DNA of 27,311 nt, taken from a virus. The notes below the pieces were generated by a model that worked only from the letters and a program-made list of their open reading frames with translations, was not told where the DNA came from and did not search any database. Positions 16,258-23,691 of the stretch are shown here, piece by piece. The translations under genes and the position numbers were made by a program. Position 1 is the stretch's first letter, and every line of letters starts with the position of its first letter. Where the stretch lies: the IMG/VR virus record IMGVR_UViG_3300005511_000062, positions 1-27,311 of that record; one strand, 5' to 3'.

Positions 16258-18612
16258 TTATTGGATAGTGCCGCTAATGTTGCCGTCGAGGTCCTTCGTG
16301 AACTTGAAGGATTGCTCAGGCAAAGGCGTGCTTACAGCGGTATTTATCGCCTGTTCGAGATTGGCTGCCATCTGGGCGTTCTGATCTTGAATCAGTGCGG
16401 CCATCTGGGACATGCGCGCGTCCATTTGCTGGAGCATGTTGGACACAAACTCGGGTGTTAGGTGTCGCGCGTGTTCTTCGGCCATGACGCCTTGAACTTC
16501 TTGCGTCATACCGTTCATGTCCACGTAGTCTTCCAACTTGTCGTCGGTGTTGAGGACTTGACCGGGTGCGGGCAATGTAGCGCGGGCTTTCAGCTTGGCA
16601 TCAAGCACCAGTTTCTTTTCTTCCAGCACCAGACGTTGACGCTCAAGCTCAAGCTTCATGATTGCAATCTGATGCTCTTGATCGACACGCTCTTTCTCGG
16701 CCTGTGCCTTGATAAGCTCTACCTTGGCTTCCGCGTCTGCCTTTTGCGCGTCAGTCGCCATTTTGTTTTGTGCGTCCTGTTGTTCGCGCTGTGCCTTGGC
16801 TTGGTCCTGCTGCATTTCGTGCTGCATCTTCTGCTGCTCCATCTGCATGCGGATTTCTTCGGGACTTGGCTTGGGTGGCTGCGGGTTGTCGCGTTGCTGC
16901 TGCGCTTGCTTTTGCAGGTTGCGCACTTCTTCATCGACAACGCCCAACAGGCTTTCGCTGCCCTTGAACTTGCTCGCAGCCATGCGGAATGACTCAAGCA
17001 AGATGCGGCCGACTTCGGGGTGTTCCTTGGCTGCAACCAGACCTTGATTCACGAACTGGCTCACGCCCATCAGGAACTCGGTTGCTGCTGCCTTGTCTGC
17101 TGTCTGGTCAGCGACTGCCATGCTGTCGGCCTGCACCTCGATACGAAACTCTCTCGCGCCAGCATCTTTGAGAAGCTGGACAGCCTGTGGCACATAGCGC
17201 ATGTCTTCGTCGTACAACTGACCGCAGCGATCCATCAAACGTTGCGGGTCGTACTGCTGGCACATCAAGTGCGCTTTCAGCTTTAGAACACCGGACACGA
17301 ACTCACCGATTTGGCGTTGCTTGTCCACGATACGAGTGATTGTGTTGCTGCCCTTCATCTGCTCCGCTTGTGCGGTCACGTAGGGCTGTGCCATGCTCTT
17401 GGTAATGTCCGTGATGCCCGTCAGTACCTCGATGTCATGCATGACGCCCGCGCGTGCTTGCAGCACCTGTGAAAGCGTCGTCGCGTATTCCGCAATGGGC
17501 GCAAACTGCACTTGGCTTTGAACGCCCTTGTCTGCAAGGTTCTGTTCCCACTTCGCAGCCGCGATCATGAGACCGTCGCCGTTATTGGAATCCAGTAGCT
17601 GTTTCAGTTCTGGAATCTTCCCGTTGTACACACCGCTTGCGCGGATCAAGCCGATGAGCTTGGAAGCGCGGTTGTTCAACTGGTTCAGCAAGTTGTACTG
17701 GTCTTGATGCAACACGTAGTCGGGCTTCGGGACAAAGCTGTGCGTGCTGGTGTTGGCAATCAGCGGCTTGGGGCACGGGAAAAAGTTGGGCAAATGTAGG
17801 AAGTCATCGCGCTCGTCCAGCAGTTCTGGTGCTGACTTGCACATCCAATAGACCTTCTTGTCCAGCTTGTTCCAGATTTCCCAAACTTCAGCTTCCATCA
17901 GCAACTGGCCGTCATTGCTTTCGAGGTCTTCACCGAAGCCGATGGTGTCCGCCTTTTCTTCACCGAAGCGGGCCTTCAAGGCGTCGTAGGGCAGAAACGT
18001 GCGACGTGCAACCCACTGCGCTTCGCTCCATGTGCGGCATGGGCCAACAAGGAAGTCGTCCCAGTTCACGTACTCTGTGGGGGTCTGTTCATCGACAACG
18101 ATCGGATCGGGTTCAACCAAGTTGCCGAACTCGTCAATGTCGTCCGTCAGTTGTGGATCAAGTTCGGTTGTGAGGTCGTAGCGCTGCCACGTCACACCCA
18201 GACCAACGACCAAGTAGTCTTTGACGACGTTGCGCAACGTCTCGTGCATGTCGTCCAAGCTGTAGTCGAACTTCATAGCCCGACCAAGGATCAAGCCAGC
18301 TACGCGGCCAATGGCATCGTTGGGGTCCACGTTGCGGCGGCTGACATCGGGCTCTGGCGGCCGTGCGTACAGCATGTTCATCAGCATGTTGGTGTTCGTG
18401 TTGAACACGTTCATGTTGTTCAGACCGTCCGTGGCCGTGCGGTCTAGGTCCAGGTACTTCTTGTAAGTGGCACGGGCTTGGTTCTTGTACTGCCCCCACT
18501 TCTTCTCAGCTGCGGCGATTTCTGCCATCCAGCGGCGTTGTTGGCCTTCTGGCGTGTCATCGAACTGACTGAGGCTCTTGATGCTTGCGCGAATTTGTTC
18601 TTGTCTTGACAT
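16258..18612 (-). CDS. Portal protein, P22/epsilon15-like
   Basis: This 784-aa protein has the size and order of podovirus portals, downstream of terL. The N-terminal part contains GQYKNQARATYKKYLDLDR and NTNMLMNMLYARPPEPDVSR. The core includes YVNWDDFLVGPCRTWSEAQW and EVWEIWNKLDKKVYWM, typical of P22-type portals. Residues about 380-440 hold QVLQARAGVMHDIEVLTGIT and an EQMKGSNTITRIVDKQRQIG helix. Residues about 556-690 are a long Gln/Glu/Lys coiled coil, probably the barrel. The portal forms the dodecameric DNA channel. AGGAAAGG precedes the ATG, and terL ends 8 bp upstream. A CATAAATA octamer lies 89 bp upstream, within terL. Confidence 0.8.
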   Translation of the reverse strand: MSRQEQIRASIKSLSQFDDTPEGQQRRWMAEIAAAEKKWGQYKNQARATYKKYLDLDRTATDGLNNMNVFNTNTNMLMNMLYARPPEPDVSRRNVDPNDAIGRVAGLILGRAMKFDYSLDDMHETLRNVVKDYLVVGLGVTWQRYDLTTELDPQLTDDIDEFGNLVEPDPIVVDEQTPTEYVNWDDFLVGPCRTWSEAQWVARRTFLPYDALKARFGEEKADTIGFGEDLESNDGQLLMEAEVWEIWNKLDKKVYWMCKSAPELLDERDDFLHLPNFFPCPKPLIANTSTHSFVPKPDYVLHQDQYNLLNQLNNRASKLIGLIRASGVYNGKIPELKQLLDSNNGDGLMIAAAKWEQNLADKGVQSQVQFAPIAEYATTLSQVLQARAGVMHDIEVLTGITDITKSMAQPYVTAQAEQMKGSNTITRIVDKQRQIGEFVSGVLKLKAHLMCQQYDPQRLMDRCGQLYDEDMRYVPQAVQLLKDAGAREFRIEVQADSMAVADQTADKAAATEFLMGVSQFVNQGLVAAKEHPEVGRILLESFRMAASKFKGSESLLGVVDEEVRNLQKQAQQQRDNPQPPKPSPEEIRMQMEQQKMQHEMQQDQAKAQREQQDAQNKMATDAQKADAEAKVELIKAQAEKERVDQEHQIAIMKLELERQRLVLEEKKLVLDAKLKARATLPAPGQVLNTDDKLEDYVDMNGMTQEVQGVMAEEHARHLTPEFVSNMLQQMDARMSQMAALIQDQNAQMAANLEQAINTAVSTPLPEQSFKFTKDLDGNISGTIQ
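16341..16348 (-). promoter_or_regulatory. GATAAATA promoter-like octamer near the 3' end of the portal gene
   Basis: The minus strand reads GATAAATA (portal codons GCG ATA AAT), 102 bp before the 127-aa gene start. It could drive the fibre module separately from the portal. Confidence 0.45.
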
Positions 18613-18620
18613 TCCTTTCC

Positions 18621-20108
18621 TCAGATACGAGTGGGACGACTAGGGCCACGACGCTGTGATGCGTAGAGTTGGTCGAGCGTGACGCCCAGTGGCTTCAACG
18701 TATTTATGCGAATCTTTGCGTCGTAGAGCTCCTTGCCCTTCTTGCTGGACAAGGGCTTGGGCGTTCGCTGTGATGACTTGCGAAGCAGCTCAGGTGTGAG
18801 CTGCCAAGCGCAGTACCGCACCATGTCCGCTGCATGGCTGTGGATGTCGTGGAGTGCGTCTTCTGCGAATACCTGCTTGTCGCGGTTGTACTTGCGGCTG
18901 TACGCCTTCAAATGCTCCACAAGCGCGTAGCAGCGGTCGTCATCGAAATACATTTGCGGCAGCATCTTGCGAACCGCGTGAATGCCGTCCTTGACGAAGT
19001 GGCGTTGCACTGGCTCAACGTCAATGCCGGTCATGTCCTGCAACTGCTCCAAAAGCGGCAGTTCAGCGACCGCGAACTCAGAGCGCGCATCCCATGGGAC
19101 GTACAGCGTTTCGATCTCGTATCGATCCCCGTTGGCATCGCGCATTTCCAGAAGCGCATCTGCTATCTCGCCCACCCACTGATTGCTTACCTGCATGAAG
19201 TCAACGAAGTGGATGTTTCCGCGGATTACTTGAACAATGCCGCATGCTGTGGCGTCACCCCGCCCGAAGTCGAAGAACGCGTAGGTGCGCGCCCCTTGGT
19301 AGTGCGGAACTGGCACCACATGCGTTTCGTACAGGTCTGAGATGTACTTGCCGTAGTAGCTGCCCTTGATTGCCGCATCAAAGCTGCATTCGTATTCCGC
19401 CGCGTACTCGTCGTCGTCCATTTCCAGACGTGCATCTGCCAGTTCTTCTTGAGACAGAACACCACTTTCGCTGGCCTTCACTTCGAGGTAGAACCAGTTG
19501 CCCTTGACGTTGAGGCGTGCTTTCTCGCGCTGTTCGTAGAACGCGTTGTGTCCTTTGGGCGTGCCGATGAACAGAACCCAGCCTTCGTAGTCCGAAAGCA
19601 TCGGGCGAACAACCGCTGTCCAGACCTCGCCCTTCATGTCGCCGTACTCGTCCAACACGATTCCGTCGAAGTAGCCGCCCCGCAAGCTGTCTGGGTCATC
19701 CGCGCCGTAAATCTTGATTCGCGCGCCGTTGTGCGGGAAGGTGACGCTCAGTTCACTTTCGCTGATCCGCATTCCCGGAATGTCCGCTACCGATTCCTTG
19801 AGGTAGTCCCAAGCGTTGTCCTTGGCCTGCGTGCGGAACGGGGCCACGTATGCATACCGGGGCGTAGCCGCGTCAGGACGGGGTGTGAATAGCTTGCCTG
19901 CTGCTTTTGCTTTAGCTGCGTTGCGGGCGTTATCGGCCTTCAAATTCTTCATCAGCGCACGAAGCTTCAGCTCGTGAATGCTCATGACTGTTTTGCCCCA
20001 ACGTCGATGGCAGACCACTAGGCCGAACCGCTTGGTGCGGTTGTGAACGCGTACCGCTTCGCGTCTCGGTGTGTAGCGCGCGGCAATGACCTTTGTGTTA
20101 CTCGTCAT
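18621..20108 (-). CDS. terL: Terminase large subunit (ATPase and nuclease)
   Basis: This is a 495-aa DNA-packaging motor. The Walker A-like CHRRWGKT is at residues 33-40, Walker B IVLDE at 150-154 and the coupling motif FIGTPKG at about 180-186. The RNase-H-like nuclease domain starts at AFFDFGRGDATACG (Asp280, Asp285), with a second acidic site at PWDARSE (Asp340) and a late block HSHAADMVRYCAW. All main domains are present and the length is normal. The ATG overlaps the end of terS by 11 bp, and GAGGG lies upstream. It works with the portal to package concatemeric DNA. I cannot tell cos from headful packaging from the sequence alone. Confidence 0.9.
   Translation of the reverse strand: MTSNTKVIAARYTPRREAVRVHNRTKRFGLVVCHRRWGKTVMSIHELKLRALMKNLKADNARNAAKAKAAGKLFTPRPDAATPRYAYVAPFRTQAKDNAWDYLKESVADIPGMRISESELSVTFPHNGARIKIYGADDPDSLRGGYFDGIVLDEYGDMKGEVWTAVVRPMLSDYEGWVLFIGTPKGHNAFYEQREKARLNVKGNWFYLEVKASESGVLSQEELADARLEMDDDEYAAEYECSFDAAIKGSYYGKYISDLYETHVVPVPHYQGARTYAFFDFGRGDATACGIVQVIRGNIHFVDFMQVSNQWVGEIADALLEMRDANGDRYEIETLYVPWDARSEFAVAELPLLEQLQDMTGIDVEPVQRHFVKDGIHAVRKMLPQMYFDDDRCYALVEHLKAYSRKYNRDKQVFAEDALHDIHSHAADMVRYCAWQLTPELLRKSSQRTPKPLSSKKGKELYDAKIRINTLKPLGVTLDQLYASQRRGPSRPTRI
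18701..18708 (-). promoter_or_regulatory. CATAAATA promoter-like octamer upstream of the portal gene
   Basis: The minus strand reads CATAAATA inside terL (codons CGC ATA AAT), 89 bp before the portal ATG. It would give the abundant head genes their own transcript. Confidence 0.5.
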
Positions 20109-20538
20109 CGTCGCCCTCTAGAGGGGCGCCACCCTCAACGTCGATGGTGTAGATGCCATGATCGAGCGGGCCAGCGGGCACATTGGTCTGAATCACAATC
20201 TGCGTGCCACTGGCACTCTTGCCACTCGCAAGCGCTTGGGCCATGGCAGTTTTGTATTTCAGGTACAGGGGGTAGAACAGGTGTTTGTTCTGGTCTCCCC
20301 ATACAGCCATGCCCTCCAGGTCTCCCAAGATGCTGAACGTCGCGTCCAGCATGATCCCGGCGTGCTCCTGATCGCGCTTCTTGTAGCGGTACGCCTTGAT
20401 CCGCTCCGCGATGGGCAGATCAGCCAGCACAGCCAGCCCGTTTTCCTGAATGTCCTTGTTGATTTCCTCAAGGCGCTTGCGCTCGGCCTCAAGGCTTTCA
20501 TCCATGGGGGCTAGCTGCCCCTTCTCGTTGTTATCCAT
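20098..20538 (-). CDS. terS: Terminase small subunit (by position)
   Basis: This 146-aa protein lies directly upstream of terL and overlaps it by 11 bp, the normal terS position. It has a charged helical N terminus (DESLEAERKRLEEINKDIQE), a central helical region (ERIKAYRYKKRDQEHAGIML) and a strongly acidic C terminus (EGDDDE) that could contact terL. I see no clear helix-turn-helix, so DNA binding is not shown. The Shine-Dalgarno GGAGGTGAT is near perfect and well spaced. A CATAAATA octamer lies 60 bp upstream. Confidence 0.65.
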   Translation of the reverse strand: MDNNEKGQLAPMDESLEAERKRLEEINKDIQENGLAVLADLPIAERIKAYRYKKRDQEHAGIMLDATFSILGDLEGMAVWGDQNKHLFYPLYLKYKTAMAQALASGKSASGTQIVIQTNVPAGPLDHGIYTIDVEGGAPLEGDDDE

Positions 20539-20559
20539 TCATCACCTCCGCCCCACGCT

Positions 20560-20567
20560 CATAAATA
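20560..20567 (+). promoter_or_regulatory. CATAAATA promoter-like octamer for the plus-strand HNH-like gene
   Basis: The plus strand reads CATAAATA in the terS/HNH divergent gap, 36 bp before the plus-strand ATG at 20603. With the opposite-strand octamer it forms a perfect 10-bp inverted repeat (20558-20567 with 20598-20607). Confidence 0.55.
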
Positions 20568-20597
20568 GCCGATGAGCAACTTTTGAGGGCTAGGTGA

Positions 20598-20605
20598 TAT
20601 TTATG
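20598..20605 (-). promoter_or_regulatory. CATAAATA promoter-like octamer for the terminase operon
   Basis: The minus strand reads CATAAATA 60 bp before the terS ATG. It covers the ATG at 20603 of the plus-strand gene. The two facing promoters would give transcripts with complementary 5' ends of about 20 nt. Confidence 0.55.
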
Positions 20606-20938
20606 AGTTCAAGTGACGAATCGGGATTCGTACCCGTAAGGGGCTGCGCGCCCTACGAAATCAACCGTCTGGGTGTGGTGCGGTCGAGTACAACCAAGAT
20701 CGAACGCAAGTGGCAACAGATTGCGGCGTGCTGGGCAGTGGTGCTGTACGTGGGATTGCCTGCACGACCCAGCACCAAATACATTCACCGCTTGATGGCC
20801 GAAGCGTTCTTGGAGCGCCCAAGTGGCTGGACGGAGAAATGGAAAGCGGTCTTCGTCAACAACGACAAGACAGACATGCGACTGGAGAACATTGCGTGGA
20901 TGGACGCACGACGCGCCTACAAGCATGTCCGGTCTTAA
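20603..20938 (+). CDS. HNH/NUMOD4-like protein lacking the catalytic histidine
   Basis: This is a 111-aa protein from the ATG at 20603, preceded by AGGTGAT. Residues about 18-33 (YEINRLGVVRSSTTK) resemble a NUMOD4-type DNA-contact segment. YIHRLMAEAFLERP and VNNDKTDMRLENIAW follow, the layout of HNH homing endonucleases (normally VNHxDGxKxNNRxENLxW). The position of the metal/catalytic His in that block holds no His here, while the RLEN-W part is kept, so nicking activity is doubtful. It diverges from the terminase genes; HNH proteins beside terminases can take part in packaging. It may now be only a DNA-binding or packaging accessory protein, or a decaying homing gene. Confidence 0.55.
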   Translation: MSSSDESGFVPVRGCAPYEINRLGVVRSSTTKIERKWQQIAACWAVVLYVGLPARPSTKYIHRLMAEAFLERPSGWTEKWKAVFVNNDKTDMRLENIAWMDARRAYKHVRS

Positions 20939-21260
20939 GAAGGAAATCCAAAAGCAACTACGCGAACGGGGATTGCCAGAAGCGATGGCAAGTCAGGGAT
21001 TCGCTGACCTGGAGTTGCAGAACAGGGAACGTCTGGCTGTGATCCGAGAACGATGCAAGGTCGTTCAAGAAGCCGCGATGCGGGAAGGTGTGGACCTAAG
21101 GTGGCGAGAACGGGAAGAACCCCTTTTCGCTACCGTGGACCAGATGCCCGAGTGGTACCACCTACTGCGCGAAGCAATCAAGAAGTGGAACTGGGACGCA
21201 AACGGCGGTATGAAGGTCAGTCAGGATCGCCGTAACCAACGACGACCCCGAAAGCGTTAG
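20925..21260 (+). CDS. Small basic helical protein, unknown
   Basis: The ATG at 20925 lies inside the end of the HNH-like gene (14-bp overlap), giving 111 aa. It is mostly helical and charged (MSGLKKEIQKQLRERGLPEA, then RERLAVIRERCKVVQEAAMR), has WYHLLREAIKKWNWD near the end and finishes with a very basic tail (DRRNQRRPRKR). A nucleic-acid-binding role is possible but not shown. The overlap implies co-expression with the HNH-like gene. Its stop overlaps the stop of the convergent 81-aa gene by 4 bp, with no terminator between. Confidence 0.55.
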   Translation: MSGLKKEIQKQLRERGLPEAMASQGFADLELQNRERLAVIRERCKVVQEAAMREGVDLRWREREEPLFATVDQMPEWYHLLREAIKKWNWDANGGMKVSQDRRNQRRPRKR

Positions 21261-21502
21261 AGCCAGCGTAGCTCGAAATGCGCGGCGTCAGCTGCTTCCT
21301 TAAACGAGAACCGAAGGCTGTATTGGAATCCGAAGCGCAGGCCAAAATCTTCACCGTCGTATCGAGTCCAACCGATCAAGGTGCATTCGATGTTGGCGTT
21401 GACCCATTTTTCCACTTCGTCAATGTCGGACAGTAATTCGCTGAGGATGATGTAGCCGTAGTAATCGTCGTTCGTGAGCTTGATCTGTTTGTAGATTTGC
21501 AT
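21257..21502 (-). CDS. Small protein with FELRW C-terminal ending, unknown
   Basis: The open frame is longer, but the ATG at 21502 overlaps the TGA of the previous gene (TGATG), giving 81 aa starting MQIYKQIKLTNDDYYGYI. The C terminus YSLRFSFKEAADAAHFELRW is a predicted beta hairpin like those ending three neighbouring small proteins. Acidic, no membrane segment, no recognised family. It is the last gene of a three-gene coupled operon headed by a CATAAATA octamer at 22166. Confidence 0.55.
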   Translation of the reverse strand: MQIYKQIKLTNDDYYGYIILSELLSDIDEVEKWVNANIECTLIGWTRYDGEDFGLRFGFQYSLRFSFKEAADAAHFELRWL

Positions 21503-21762
21503 CACATCCACCGCAGTTTGAACGCGACTGCGTGGTGATCTTGCACCACAACAGTTATGCGGTAAGAGACCGTGTCGAATGGCACCATAGCACCAGAGCA
21601 AGCAAATAGTTCCTCCGTTGTCTTTGTCACGTAGGCATAACGCACCGGGGTGCCACGTTCCCAAGGACCCATCTCCTCGAAATATTGGATAACTTCCCTC
21701 ATGTCTTCTAGGCTTGCCGAAGTGCTCTCAAAGCCGTAATCGGTCTTTGTCCACTCGATCAT
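21502..21762 (-). CDS. Small protein with FKLRW C-terminal ending, unknown
   Basis: This 86-aa protein overlaps the upstream gene by ATGA and the downstream gene by TGATG, so translation of the three is chained. An N-terminal helix (SLEDMREVIQYFEEMGPWER) is followed by strands, VRYAYVTKTTEELFAC, and a closing VSYRITVVVQDHHAVAFKLR plus WM. The ending matches the 81-aa and 132-aa proteins. AAGGTGG lies before the ATG. Function unknown. Confidence 0.6.
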   Translation of the reverse strand: MIEWTKTDYGFESTSASLEDMREVIQYFEEMGPWERGTPVRYAYVTKTTEELFACSGAMVPFDTVSYRITVVVQDHHAVAFKLRWM

Positions 21763-22142
21763 GCAACCACCTTGCTCTTATGCGGCAGTTCCCCGGATTC
21801 AATGATTTCTTGCAGCTTTTTCCTCGCAAGCTCATAACGGCATTCCCAGAGGTCACGTTGCTGTTCGGGTGATGGGTTTTTCAGCATTTCCTCACCAGTG
21901 ACCTTGAACGGCACTGCTACCTGGGAGTAAGCGGGTCCGTCGATGTTGAGGACTTCCTGTGTTTCGTCGTCTAGGCACTGCGACACTTTCACGATCTGCA
22001 TCAGATAGCGCAAAGTGATGTCCTCATCGTGGCTTACTCGGCCATCAACGATGAATGGCTGAAGTTTGTCGGCTGGAATCTCAACGGCCTCTGTTTGGTC
22101 AGGTCCGAAAAAGTCGGTGTGTGGGATGGTCTTGATTGACAT
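21759..22142 (-). CDS. Small acidic protein, unknown; first gene of operon
   Basis: The ATG at 22142 is chosen because CAGGAG lies 8 nt upstream and the octamer promoter sits 24 bp upstream; the open frame extends further but through the promoter. The 127-aa product has IPADKLQPFIVDGRVSHDED and ITLRYLMQIVKVSQCLDDET, then a C-terminal helix RDLWECRYELARKKLQEIIE. No family recognised. It is the first of three overlapping genes, so it sets translation for the operon. Confidence 0.6.
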   Translation of the reverse strand: MSIKTIPHTDFFGPDQTEAVEIPADKLQPFIVDGRVSHDEDITLRYLMQIVKVSQCLDDETQEVLNIDGPAYSQVAVPFKVTGEEMLKNPSPEQQRDLWECRYELARKKLQEIIESGELPHKSKVVA

Positions 22143-22165
22143 TGTGGTTCTCCTGTTGGAACCAC

Positions 22166-22173
22166 TATTTATG
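22166..22173 (-). promoter_or_regulatory. CATAAATA promoter-like octamer of small-gene operon 1
   Basis: The minus strand reads CTTCATAAATAG, exactly 24 bp before the start codon at 22142. The same extended core and the same 24-bp distance occur at the second small-gene operon (24023). Confidence 0.65.
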
Positions 22174-22760
22174 AAGCCGTTTTCGAGACACGGCAGATGC
22201 CAACCATCCGCCAAGCCACAACCACTCGATTTTCACTGTGTACGTACCCCTACCCTGTGGCAGTCACGTCATGATGCTGCTTTTTTCAGCAACCCTCAGA
22301 GGGCGGTGCACCTAGGCTGTGAACAACTTGCACATGCACGTGAGGCCAAAGTAGTTCGTCTACTTTGGAGCAATGCAGAACACCAGATGCCACAAGGCTT
22401 TAGCGCTGTCCCCCAGGTTGTGCACGGCTGGTGCACCCTTTAAGCTGATTGCAACATGATTGCATTAGTGGCTAGGAGCGTCTGGGCGTCATGGACACGT
22501 CTGGGTATTGCTTGGCATCAAACGTCTGCTGGTGCGTCTTCTAGGGGTTGCCGTGGGGCTGTTTTGACGTGCTGCTTTATCGTGATTTACAGGGGCTCTT
22601 GTGACCTTTAGAGGTGTGCGTCACGTGTTGGGAATCATCGTTAAATTACGCTGATTCCGCTGAGAAAGCTGTTTTGGCGCACATGCAGCTTGGTTGTCAG
22701 GTCTGACTCTTGAACACCCTTTGCCGTCCGACGTTCATCGCGAACCGTCACGAAGTGGCA
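22174..22760. other. Non-coding stretch of about 590 bp with hairpins and short repeats
   Basis: I see no credible gene here on either strand. It holds a perfect 9-bp hairpin (22346-22354 with 22360-22368, loop TTCGT), a GTGCAC hairpin (22420-22425 with 22431-22436), a doubled ATTGCA near 22449, and four CGTCT-type direct repeats starting at 22479, 22498, 22523 and 22535 with irregular spacing. A weak AAGCTG/CAGCTT inverted repeat near 22669-22690 could end the operon to its right. A regulatory or replication role is possible but unproven. Confidence 0.4.
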
Positions 22761-23012
22761 TCAGCCTTTGTCACGTTCCTGTGCGTTCGCCAATGTCATG
22801 TTGTCAATCTCGTCGAGTGCTTCTTGAAGGCCACTGCCCATCAGCGCAAACAGTCTGGCTTTGGCTTCGTCCTCTTGCTTTGGCGTTGCATCAATGGGCA
22901 CCTGAATGCCGTTGTCGCCCACCCAGATGTAGCGCATACCTTCGTCTTCCATCCAGTCGTCGTTGTCGTCGTCTGGCAAGTAGCTGGGGCCATTCATTTC
23001 GTTTTCGGTCAT
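22761..23012 (-). CDS. Small very acidic protein, unknown
   Basis: This 83-aa protein is rich in Asp and Glu (YLPDDDNDDWMEDEGMRYIW), then VGDNGIQVPIDATPKQEDEA and a C-terminal helix (LFALMGSGLQEALDEIDNMT). The strong negative charge is like that of DNA mimics or inhibitors, though nothing proves this. It starts 2 bp after the 132-aa gene and is the last gene of a four-gene operon. No family recognised. Confidence 0.55.
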   Translation of the reverse strand: MTENEMNGPSYLPDDDNDDWMEDEGMRYIWVGDNGIQVPIDATPKQEDEAKARLFALMGSGLQEALDEIDNMTLANAQERDKG

Positions 23013-23014
23013 GG

Positions 23015-23413
23015 TTACTTGCTACCGTTCATGCCCAGACCGTCACCGAAGCGCAGTTTGAAACCCACAGCCGCTGATGGATCGAAGTCCATCCTGAAAT
23101 AGAGGTACGGGATGTAGTCATACTCATCCCACTGCCCGTTAAGTTCATAGCTTGTCGACCCGTAGACGTGCTCGACCCTAAGTTGCTTGCGCTCTGCAGT
23201 CACAAAAGCGCGTATTAGGGCATCGTCACCACAGGTCGTTATCAACCAGTCCACGTACTCGTCACAGCGTGCGCGAAACTTTGCGGTGGTTGCCGTTATG
23301 TCCTGGTTGTCCCAAATGCCGAGACTGCATCGCTGCTCGATCCCGCTAGGCAGGTTGTGGTGCCCCAAGGACGACAACAGGGGCGATGTGTAGGTGATGG
23401 GTTCGTAAATCAT
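23015..23413 (-). CDS. Small protein with FKLRF C-terminal motif, unknown
   Basis: This is a 132-aa protein. The middle has a helix (AKFRARCDEYVDWLITTCGD, then DALIRAFVTAERKQLRVE), the next part is YDYIPYLYFRMDFDPSAAVG, and FKLRFGDGLGMNGSK closes it. The FKLRF motif matches the endings of the 81-aa and 86-aa proteins in the other operon, followed here by a short extra tail. The ATG overlaps the TGA of the 93-aa gene (ATGA). Function unknown; probably a member of a small phage family that has duplicated. Confidence 0.6.
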   Translation of the reverse strand: MIYEPITYTSPLLSSLGHHNLPSGIEQRCSLGIWDNQDITATTAKFRARCDEYVDWLITTCGDDALIRAFVTAERKQLRVEHVYGSTSYELNGQWDEYDYIPYLYFRMDFDPSAAVGFKLRFGDGLGMNGSK

Positions 23414-23691
23414 TTTGTTCCTACCATAAATTCAAGCTGGGTCTTGTCTTGCTCGCTTGTGAATAGCAACCAGACCTCAAATGGCTGCTGCCAGTTGCGG
23501 AAAGAACCGGGCAGCGCCTTCCAAGTAAATTCCGGGCACCATCTAGGTACTACACCGCCCAATTGCTGCCTGACCAATGCCCTCCATGCCAGTGCTGGTC
23601 CCGCCTTTAATGCAGCAAGATGCCAGGCCCTTTCCAGTTCTGGGGTGGGGTTAATTTGCATTTTCAGCAAGTAATTGGCAATTGGAGTCAT
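23410..23691 (-). CDS. Small protein with hairpin-like C terminus, unknown
   Basis: This 93-aa protein has a helical first half (PTPELERAWHLAALKAGPAL, then AWRALVRQQLGG) and the ending FEVWLLFTSEQDKTQLEFMV, which resembles the hairpin ending of its neighbours with LEF in place of LRW. It overlaps both neighbours by ATGA, a sign of tight translational coupling. No family recognised. Confidence 0.55.
   Translation of the reverse strand: MTPIANYLLKMQINPTPELERAWHLAALKAGPALAWRALVRQQLGGVVPRWCPEFTWKALPGSFRNWQQPFEVWLLFTSEQDKTQLEFMVGTK

Noticed and set aside
22066-22443. A 125-codon plus-strand frame reaching into the non-coding gap
   Set aside because: Its first part is antisense to the 127-aa gene and covers the octamer promoter; no ribosome site and unlikely composition.
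22479-22542. CGTCT repeats considered as plasmid-type iterons
   Set aside because: Units are only 5-8 bp and spacings (19, 25, 12 bp) are irregular; there is no Rep gene or AT-rich box nearby.
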